Below, one piece after another: positions 14,860 through 20,461 of a stretch of 20,461 bases of DNA (its first letter is position 1; each line of letters opens with the position of its first letter). This stretch comes from a virus: the IMG/VR virus record IMGVR_UViG_3300017708_000814, positions 1 to 20,461 of that record; one strand, written 5' to 3'. A program made the position numbers and the translations under genes. The notes below the pieces were generated by a model. It worked only from the letters and a program-made list of their open reading frames with translations. It was not told where the DNA came from and ran no database searches.

Positions 14860-15687
14860 TTAATTTATTTGAGCGACTGCTTTGTCAATTGCTCTTTTTA
14901 ATAACATTAGTTTTCCAATTTGTCTTTTTCTATCATCGTCTGCAGTTATTTTATTAATAACAGACATAATTGTTTTCATTTGTTGTACAATATTTGGTTT
15001 TTGTTCTAGTGCTTGTATAAACTTTGCAATTCTATCATCTGACCCAGATGGAGCATCTGTTGGTGCTTCTGGAGCTGGTTCTGGTTCTGGAGCTGGTTCT
15101 GCAGTTGGTTCTGGAGTTGCTTCTGGTTCTGTAGTTGCTTCTGGTTCCGGAGCAGGTTCTGCAGAAGGTGCTGGTTCTGCTGGTGCTTCTGGAGCTGCAG
15201 GTGGTTCTGGTGTATCAGCTACTGGTTCTTCTTCTTCTTGCTCATTTGTAATTGTGTTTAAAGCTTGTTCAGATAGAAATTTAGTTACTTTTCTTTTAAC
15301 AATTTCACGAACTAATTTTTCTTTTTGTTCTTTTGTTAATTTTTTTATTTGTGACATATATCCTCCATCTTTTTGAGCTAATGTATCAATTAACTCTTCT
15401 GCATCTTCTTCTTGATTTTTAACAAATACTTTTAAAGTGTTAGCAGGACGTTTATCATCTCCGTCTTCCATTTGTTTTGTAACATATGTATTATCAGCGT
15501 CTTTTACATCTGGTACCATTGTTTCGTTATCAAGTATGTCATCATACTCTACTTTTCTTTCTACATTTGGCATTGGTTCGCCAGATGCATTTGGTACCAT
15601 ACCTTCTACGTCTTTATCTAACGTATAATCTTTTAAATCTTTTCTAGATTTGTGTTTTTCATTTTTTGGTTGTTTATATTTAGCCAT
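14860..15687 (-). CDS. Pro/Glu-linker protein of unknown function
   Basis: A 275-aa protein in three parts: a charged N-terminus (about 1-100) with Asp/Glu-rich, probably disordered sequence; a helical segment SQIKKLTKEQKEKLVREIVKRKVTKFLSE (112-140); a Pro/Glu/Ala low-complexity linker (about 151-213); and a final helical domain (DDRIAKFIQALEQ to the end). There is no signal peptide and no known catalytic motif. The flexible-linker layout recalls phage scaffold or virion-internal proteins, but that is only a shape argument. It follows the nucleotidyltransferase-ligase fusion after 31 nt and precedes the Cys-cluster gene by 4 nt. Confidence 0.65.
   Translation of the reverse strand: MAKYKQPKNEKHKSRKDLKDYTLDKDVEGMVPNASGEPMPNVERKVEYDDILDNETMVPDVKDADNTYVTKQMEDGDDKRPANTLKVFVKNQEEDAEELIDTLAQKDGGYMSQIKKLTKEQKEKLVREIVKRKVTKFLSEQALNTITNEQEEEEPVADTPEPPAAPEAPAEPAPSAEPAPEPEATTEPEATPEPTAEPAPEPEPAPEAPTDAPSGSDDRIAKFIQALEQKPNIVQQMKTIMSVINKITADDDRKRQIGKLMLLKRAIDKAVAQIN
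15049..15230 (-). repeat. Low-complexity Pro/Glu/Ala-coding repeat tract
   Basis: The plus strand shows recurring GGTTCTGGAGCTGG/GGTGCTTCTGGAGC-type units that encode PAPEP, EPEA and APEAP runs on the minus strand. It forms the linker of the 275-aa protein. Copy number is likely variable through slippage. Its locally raised G+C stands out from the AT-rich surroundings. Confidence 0.75.
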
Positions 15688-15711
15688 TTTTATATGTCCT
15701 ATTATTTAATA

Positions 15712-15719
15712 ATAAATAT
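15712..15719 (-). promoter_or_regulatory. ATATTTAT intergenic motif upstream of the Pro/Glu-linker gene
   Basis: ATATTTAT on the coding strand overlaps the TGA of the 720-aa gene and lies 24 nt before the ATG at 15687. It is one of seven intergenic copies. Confidence 0.35.
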
Positions 15720-17881
15720 CATCTAGAATACTTTAACGTTCCTAATATCTGATTTATAGGTGCAAATGCACCTGTTAACTTATATGTATTTCCGCCGTAC
15801 GTAAATACAATTCCTTCTACTGGCACTATTTTTTCAAATCCACCAAGTCTTTTAATTCGTTCTATTTGTTGTTTTACTAATTCCATTTTAGATATATCGC
15901 CAGTAGATCTAAGTTCACGTATTATTTGTGCAATTTCTTTTCTTATTGATTGTACTGCTGCTGCTGGATTTGCTGCTAAAAAGTTAGATGCATTCTTCAT
16001 TATTTCTGCACCTAGTTTTAAAAATATAGATTCAAATGGCTCAAGATTTTGTTTTTGATATACTTTAAAATCTTTTTTATCAAATAATGTAACCCATTCT
16101 ACAAATTCTGGATTAGTTATTTGTTTTTTAATTTTAACAATTGAATTTGATTTATCATTAAATGACCATCTAGTAACTAATTGATCTATAATTTCTTCTG
16201 GAATGTCATATCCTACATTAGATGCTTTTTCTTTTATAACGTCTCTCCACCAAGCTTTATGATATGTTGATACAGAATCAGTATCTTTTAAATTATACTT
16301 ATCTCGTAATTGATCTAATTCATTAAATAATGCATCTTGATAATCTTGAAAATTTTCTACAGCTCCTATTTTAATTTTTTGAGGAGGTATTAAATTAAAT
16401 GTGTTTTGCATATCTGCATTTGCATCTGTTACAGCTTTTTGTACTATATTTCCTCCGTCTAGATCTGTTTGCACTACATTTCCATTTTCATCATATTCAA
16501 CTAAATTATGAAATTGTAATACTGCTATTTCATATGCTATTACATTTTTTGTATCTGGATATATAATTTCCATATTTGCAAATACTTTTCCATTTTGAAA
16601 AATATTTTGTAATTGTTCTGGACTAATTTTTTGAAATGCAGCTGCTAAATCATTTCCTGCTTCACCAAATGCTGCAGATATAGGTCCTCTATTAGCAAAC
16701 TTAGCTTGTAATCCTTTTACTGATAATGGATTTTTTCGTTCTGTTTTATTTCTAGCAAATTTAACTTCACCATCTTTGAATGTCATAAATATATTTTGAC
16801 CGTCTGTTTTTTCAGTAACAGCTGATTCTATATCTAATCTACCTTGTAATCCACGCTGAATCATTTCTTTGAAATCTGCAAATGATAATGATTGTGATCT
16901 GTTTTTATCAAATGGATGTGACATATGTCCACCTAATCCACCTTCATTTAAATATTTTGTACCAAATACTGTTTTAGGATATTTATCAAAATTATAAACA
17001 AATCCATCTTCAGTGTCTTGTTTGTCTAATGCTTTTCTTAATTTTTTAATTTTTTTAGCATGTGCTTGAGAACCTTTTGGTGTCATATATCCACCATCCT
17101 CAAATAATTCATTTACATCTGCTTCTAATTCTTGCAAGAACCATTCTTGTATACCAATAGATTCTTTATTTATTTTATCTCCAGCTTTCTTTGCTGCTTT
17201 ATATGCTTTAGATCCTTTTTTAGCTGGTGTACCTCCACGTTTTCTTTTTGCACGAATATTGGCCCATAGACCATCACCTTCTCCCATTACATCTCCATAT
17301 GTCGGAGCTCCACCAAGCATTTGCCAAATATTTTTTATTATAGATTCATCATAATTAGGATAACTTGCTTTAAATTTACTATATGCATCTGCATTTAATG
17401 CTGCTCTTACAGTGGATGCAGATATTGCATTACCATCTTTATATTTTAAAGGATCAACAGAAACTGTTAATTCAATAGCATCTACGCCAGCTGGAATTTT
17501 TCTGCCTGATCGATCTCCAACTGTTTTATATTTGTCTATATTTGGTAAAAATGATTTAACACGAACATAATCATCATCTTTTTCAGATGCAGCTAATGCA
17601 AATTGACCTTGAGTATTTTCTGGCAATTCAAATAGATATTCATATGCAGCCATTATAGGAGAATTAAAATTGGTAGGTTGTATTTCAATGTTTGTATTTT
17701 TATTTAATAAATTAAACATTTTAATACTTGTATCTCTAGTTATACCATCTCTTTCTTTTGGGCCTATTAACATGATAACTTTATCAACATTTGGATTTTG
17801 AGCATATCGTTGTGCAAGAGCCATATGCGCTCCTGTAATTGGCTTAAAGCCTCCTGGAAATAATACTGTTACATTCTTCAT
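15719..17881 (-). CDS. NMNAT-like nucleotidyltransferase fused to DUF6267-type ligase-like domain
   Basis: A 720-aa two-domain protein. The N-terminal domain (1-190) has the HIGH-superfamily nucleotidyltransferase pattern: GGFKPITGAH (10-19, equivalent to GxFxPxTxxH) and ISASTVR (153-159, equivalent to ISxTxxR), as in NMN adenylyltransferases. A basic linker (GLWANIRAKRKRGGTPAKKG, about 204-223) and a helical part follow. The second domain contains motifs like covalent nucleotidyltransferases (RNA/DNA ligases): EKTDGQ with candidate Lys358, NMEII (436-440), EGIVF (689-693) and KLTGAF with Lys701. Preceding GGHMSHPFD and LQGRLDIES resemble DUF6267 proteins of marine T4-like phages. NAD+ metabolism or RNA/DNA end joining are possible; neither is shown. 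It has an AAAGGA site and lies after the methyltransferase. Confidence 0.8.
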   Translation of the reverse strand: MKNVTVLFPGGFKPITGAHMALAQRYAQNPNVDKVIMLIGPKERDGITRDTSIKMFNLLNKNTNIEIQPTNFNSPIMAAYEYLFELPENTQGQFALAASEKDDDYVRVKSFLPNIDKYKTVGDRSGRKIPAGVDAIELTVSVDPLKYKDGNAISASTVRAALNADAYSKFKASYPNYDESIIKNIWQMLGGAPTYGDVMGEGDGLWANIRAKRKRGGTPAKKGSKAYKAAKKAGDKINKESIGIQEWFLQELEADVNELFEDGGYMTPKGSQAHAKKIKKLRKALDKQDTEDGFVYNFDKYPKTVFGTKYLNEGGLGGHMSHPFDKNRSQSLSFADFKEMIQRGLQGRLDIESAVTEKTDGQNIFMTFKDGEVKFARNKTERKNPLSVKGLQAKFANRGPISAAFGEAGNDLAAAFQKISPEQLQNIFQNGKVFANMEIIYPDTKNVIAYEIAVLQFHNLVEYDENGNVVQTDLDGGNIVQKAVTDANADMQNTFNLIPPQKIKIGAVENFQDYQDALFNELDQLRDKYNLKDTDSVSTYHKAWWRDVIKEKASNVGYDIPEEIIDQLVTRWSFNDKSNSIVKIKKQITNPEFVEWVTLFDKKDFKVYQKQNLEPFESIFLKLGAEIMKNASNFLAANPAAAVQSIRKEIAQIIRELRSTGDISKMELVKQQIERIKRLGGFEKIVPVEGIVFTYGGNTYKLTGAFAPINQILGTLKYSR

Positions 17882-17885
17882 TTTA

Positions 17886-17894
17886 TATAAATAT
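17886..17894 (-). promoter_or_regulatory. ATATTTATA motif just upstream of the 720-aa gene
   Basis: ATATTTATA lies only 4 nt before the ATG at 17881, immediately after AAAGGA. At this spacing it cannot act as a simple upstream promoter for this gene unless the mRNA is leaderless, so it argues for another role or an antisense promoter. Confidence 0.35.
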
Positions 17895-17914
17895 TCCTTT
17901 AAAATAATTCATGG

Positions 17915-18520
17915 TTAATTATAACTTTTGGTTATTAGTTTGTAGTTAAATAGATCTTTAGAAGTGTTATAATATTTTTGATTTGATGCTATATAATCTA
18001 ATTTTATAGTATCTTCTTCTACTTTATAATTATTTGATTTAAATACAGAATGTACTTCTAGATCTGCAGGTGCCCAATATGTGTATTTACCGCCAGGCTT
18101 TAATATATTAGGTACTATTTCATGAAATGGGTTTAACGACTCTTTCCAAGTGTCAAAATAAATACCATCAAATTTAGGTAATTTATTTAATACATTTTGC
18201 CATTTATCAAATAGACAGGTAACATTGTATTTTTGATCCCAACCATCCTTTTTCATTTTATTTTGTACATCAGGGTGTGCTTCTATAATCCAATGTTCTT
18301 GTACTCGATGAGATTGAATATAAGTATCTATAAGACCTAACCCAAATCCTACATTAAGTATTCTTCCTTTGTTATGGCATATTAATTCTGCAGATCTTTT
18401 CATTATAGGATCTTCCCAGCCCATCATAACTGGTTGAGCATTAGGAGTTAACAGTCTGTTATCTTTTGTAAAATAAACTTTGTTATTTAAATATTCTGTA
18501 TGTTTATTTAAGTTATTCAT
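17915..18520 (-). CDS. Rmt2/GAMT-like SAM-dependent methyltransferase
   Basis: The product is 201 aa from the ATG at 18520; an in-frame TTG at 18526 is less likely because the ATG forms a TAATG overlap with the previous stop. In order it shows VMMGWEDPIM (31-40), the SAM-binding motif ILNVGFGLGLIDTYIQ (54-69), the acidic-loop segment WIIEAHPDV (77-85), MKKDGW (89-94), FDGIYFDTW (117-125) and LKPGG (140-144). These match guanidinoacetate methyltransferase and yeast protein-arginine methyltransferase Rmt2. Glu36 and Asp123 align with the GAMT residues that hold the guanidino group, which suggests a guanidino or arginine side-chain substrate. It sits between fibre genes and the nucleotidyltransferase fusion. 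The substrate is unknown. Confidence 0.78.
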   Translation of the reverse strand: MNNLNKHTEYLNNKVYFTKDNRLLTPNAQPVMMGWEDPIMKRSAELICHNKGRILNVGFGLGLIDTYIQSHRVQEHWIIEAHPDVQNKMKKDGWDQKYNVTCLFDKWQNVLNKLPKFDGIYFDTWKESLNPFHEIVPNILKPGGKYTYWAPADLEVHSVFKSNNYKVEEDTIKLDYIASNQKYYNTSKDLFNYKLITKSYN

Positions 18521-19245
18521 TAACAAATTCCGCTGCTAGCAGTTTGGCCATCTTCTAACTCTATTGCTTTATTTGCTCTACCAGCATCAACTCTAAAGTA
18601 TCCGTCTGGTGCATCTTCTGTACCTCCACTATTTGTATATACATTGTCACCAGTATTTTCAGGAAATGTTCCTGTGCCATCATGATACCATGTCTCTATG
18701 GCTACTTCTTCTGCTGCACATGCAGCATTTGCAGAACTAAAAGTGCCACCTTCAGCATCTAAAAGAGCTGAAAAAGATGTTAATGAAGGAGATGATGTTG
18801 CTTGAGATACCGTTGAGCCTTGTCTTTCGCCTAATGCATTTTCAGCAAATGATGTTATATAATATGTTGTGCCAGCAGTTAAACTTGTTCTTGATAATGT
18901 ATATGCTCCTGTAGAAGTACCTGATGCTACGACTCGAGTGTTTGATGAATAACTTGCATTTGTTCCAAAATAAAACCCTCTTTGTGTTATTCCTCCAATT
19001 ACGCCACCGTCAGCAGTAACATTCCCATTACACGTCATACTGGTAGTAGTTACTGAAGATGCTGCAGATGTTGTTACTGTTGGATAGTCTTTGTTTGCCA
19101 TAGAATTTAAGTTTAAATTTCCACTTGATGGATTTCCTACTGCATAGGTGTCAATTATAGTAAATAAACTTAAATTAGTTTGAACTTCAAAACTTCCGGA
19201 GACTGCAATTTGTTGCATTGATATATTATCACTACCTACTGGCAT
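18520..19245 (-). CDS. Fibre-type protein with FN3-like repeat, Bacteroidota-like
   Basis: A 241-aa protein starting at TAATG after the S74 fibre. Residues about 55-150 form one FN3-like module: YPTVTTSAASSVTTTSMTCNG, then NVTADGG, RGFYFGTN, and LTAGTTYYITSFAENALGE. This TVTTS..TSTT..GNVT.DGG...RG..... and TTYYV.. pattern is common in secreted Bacteroidota proteins. The C-terminal 80 residues (CAAEEVAIETWYHDGTGTFP, DNVYTNSGGTEDAPDGYFRV, TASSGIC) resemble tail-fibre ends from phages of that phylum, with paired cysteines. It probably binds or decorates the tail fibre, or recognises a host surface. No enzyme motif is visible. It ends in a TAATG overlap with the methyltransferase. Confidence 0.68.
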   Translation of the reverse strand: MPVGSDNISMQQIAVSGSFEVQTNLSLFTIIDTYAVGNPSSGNLNLNSMANKDYPTVTTSAASSVTTTSMTCNGNVTADGGVIGGITQRGFYFGTNASYSSNTRVVASGTSTGAYTLSRTSLTAGTTYYITSFAENALGERQGSTVSQATSSPSLTSFSALLDAEGGTFSSANAACAAEEVAIETWYHDGTGTFPENTGDNVYTNSGGTEDAPDGYFRVDAGRANKAIELEDGQTASSGIC

Positions 19246-20461
19246 TATTTAATCTTCTTTTTTAATTCGTCTATTTGTGTTTGTTGATCTTTAACTGCTT
19301 CTACAAGTACTGCAATAATTTTTTCATAGTCAATAGTTTTATATGTTTCATCTGGTTCTGCACCTTCCATTAATGGCATCTTTTTATCTTTAACTATTTC
19401 TGGTATTACTTCTTCTACTTCTTGTGCTATTAACCCTATATCTTGTTTGCCTTTTTTCTTGCCGGCATTCCATGTATATGAAACTCCTCTTAAAGATTTT
19501 ATTTTGTCTAATGCTCCACCAATTGGAATTATATTGTCTTTTAGTCTAATATCAGATACAGAAGTTGATGATGCTATAACATCTCCATCAGCATGAAAGT
19601 CGCCATCTGTTTCAAATCTAAATTCTTCAGTACTACCAAAATATACCGGTATATTAGCTGATGATGCTAATCCTTGTGCAAATGGAAAATTATCGCTCAC
19701 AGTTTCATCAATAGTAGGTAAGCTTGTTACAAAACTAATTGTCCAACCATCATCATAAACATCTACATCTGATGAATATCCTACTTGTACATCTCTGACT
19801 GTAACTTGTGGATAGCTCCATGTTGAAGTAGTTTCACCAATTAACACGCAATGAGAAGTACTATCATGTCCGAATCTAACTGTGAAGTTTTTTAGATGAT
19901 TTGTGGTTAATACCTGTGCTGTCTGATTAACCCATTCATTAGAACCTGCTTGCTGATAAGCATATCCTGCTACAAAAACACTAAAAGATTCATTTGTTGT
20001 GTAATCAAATATATCTACCCAGAAACTTAACATATCCGCAGGAGCTGTTCCAGCTGCAGATGGAATTGCTATTTTAATTGCACCAGTATGAGCATTAGTG
20101 CTGGTTCTCCACATACCACCGCCAGGAAATATAACTTGTCCTCCATATGCTGCATTGGAATTTTCTATAAATATTCCATCACCGCTTCCAAGTTTAATAT
20201 TTCCATTTACATCTATACCAGTATTATTAACTGTTAATCTTCGAGTTGAACCATATACAAATTGTAAGTTACCTGCAGAGTTTGTTGTTAAATCATTTGG
20301 TGATTCATATATTTTTGTGTTACCACCAGTCCAACTTAGTCCTTCGTTTGGTCCTGGGTCATTAAATGACATTTGGCCTACATTACTTATTGTATTGTTA
20401 TTTAAATTTAATGTACCACTCATAGTACCGCCAGCTAAAGGCAATGCATTTGCTGTATAAC
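19245..20461 (-). CDS. Tail fibre with C-terminal S74 chaperone domain, 5' end beyond window
   Basis: The frame stays open through the right edge (YTANALPLAGGTMSG), so the true start is outside and an apparent TTG start at 20444 is internal. LPLAGGTMSGTLNLNNN is a shaft motif of many tail fibres. The middle is beta-rich with receptor-binding-type sequence. The C-terminal about 105 residues form an intramolecular-chaperone S74 domain: VSDIRLKDNI (catalytic Ser297 in SDIR, Lys302, counting from 20444), the LRGVSYTWN strand, QDIGLIAQEVEEVIPEIV and a terminal coiled-coil helix. This domain trimerises the fibre and then cleaves itself off, typically before the Ser. The stop overlaps the next ATG by one base. 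Confidence 0.9.
   Translation of the reverse strand, partial: YTANALPLAGGTMSGTLNLNNNTISNVGQMSFNDPGPNEGLSWTGGNTKIYESPNDLTTNSAGNLQFVYGSTRRLTVNNTGIDVNGNIKLGSGDGIFIENSNAAYGGQVIFPGGGMWRTSTNAHTGAIKIAIPSAAGTAPADMLSFWVDIFDYTTNESFSVFVAGYAYQQAGSNEWVNQTAQVLTTNHLKNFTVRFGHDSTSHCVLIGETTSTWSYPQVTVRDVQVGYSSDVDVYDDGWTISFVTSLPTIDETVSDNFPFAQGLASSANIPVYFGSTEEFRFETDGDFHADGDVIASSTSVSDIRLKDNIIPIGGALDKIKSLRGVSYTWNAGKKKGKQDIGLIAQEVEEVIPEIVKDKKMPLMEGAEPDETYKTIDYEKIIAVLVEAVKDQQTQIDELKKKIK

Noticed and set aside
14882-15376. A 164-aa Gly/Ser/Ala-rich plus-strand open frame
   Set aside because: It is antisense to the Pro/Glu linker. The Gly-Ser-Ala repeats are the mirror of GGTGCTTCTGGAGC-type codons, and there is no start context.
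16601-16830. Classical NAD- or ATP-dependent DNA ligase
   Set aside because: The KTDG motif alone is not sufficient. No OB-fold, BRCT or zinc-finger domain is seen, and the DUF6267-type pattern fits better.
17883-17912. A nine-codon ORF (MNYFKGIFI) in the gap before the 720-aa gene
   Set aside because: It is very short and has no ribosome site or similarity. It could be a leader peptide, but nothing supports that.
18524-18526. TTG start for the methyltransferase
   Set aside because: The ATG at 18520 forms the TAATG overlap used at other junctions here, so the two additional residues are unlikely.
20442-20444. TTG as the start of the right-edge fibre
   Set aside because: The frame continues upstream through the window edge with coding sense (YTANA) and the fibre motif LPLAGGTMSG; TTG is an internal Leu.
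1-20461. tRNA genes, CRISPR array, insertion sequences, attachment sites or origin
   Set aside because: No cloverleaf, regular spaced repeats, transposase, integrase or iteron pattern was seen. The window is packed with virion genes.

Overview
This window is a contiguous piece of an AT-rich, T4-like (exo-T4, marine-type) myovirus genome, covering the head, packaging, neck and fibre late-gene module. All 22 supported genes lie on the minus strand, so the map reads right to left. Many junctions are coupled: TAATG at 19245, 18520, 1810 and 572, ATGA or similar at 14227, 13895, 13518, 9192, 7875 and 7111. No gene-free stretch exceeds 300 bases; the longest is 6692-6871 (a terminator and a leader). 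I see no tRNA, CRISPR array, integrase or insertion sequence.

Layout in transcription order. Two fibre-type proteins come first: one cut by the right edge with a C-terminal S74 chaperone domain, and one with an FN3-like repeat. Next are a small methyltransferase resembling Rmt2/GAMT, a large fusion of an NMNAT-like nucleotidyltransferase with a ligase-like DUF6267-type domain, a Pro/Glu-linker protein, a Cys-cluster protein and a pair of small membrane coiled-coil proteins (possible lysis proteins). The packaging and head block follows: terminase large subunit gp17, portal gp20, two small proteins in the gp67/gp68 positions, prohead protease gp21, two conserved small proteins, a ribosomal-protein-bS21-like gene, scaffold gp22 and major capsid protein gp23. 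Last are a 91-aa unknown, probable neck proteins gp13-like and gp14-like, a probable tail completion protein gp15-like, and a fibre-type gene cut by the left edge.

The genes fit a head-assembly programme. gp20 nucleates the prohead, gp22 scaffolds the gp23 shell, gp21 matures it, gp17 pumps DNA, and the gp13/14/15-like proteins seal the head and terminate the tail. Relative to T4, gp17 directly precedes gp20 with no gp18/gp19 between them, and the neck genes follow gp23. gp22-gp23 is bracketed by hairpin terminators, which suggests separate expression of the two most abundant head-building proteins.

The host is unproven. The FN3-like repeat and fibre C-terminus, the membrane pair and the bS21 C-terminus all look like sequences from Bacteroidota and their phages, so a marine flavobacterial host is my best guess. 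The most interesting content is the bS21-like gene, the Rmt2/GAMT-like methyltransferase, the nucleotidyltransferase-ligase fusion, and an ATATTTAT motif in seven of the eight intergenic gaps longer than 20 nt.
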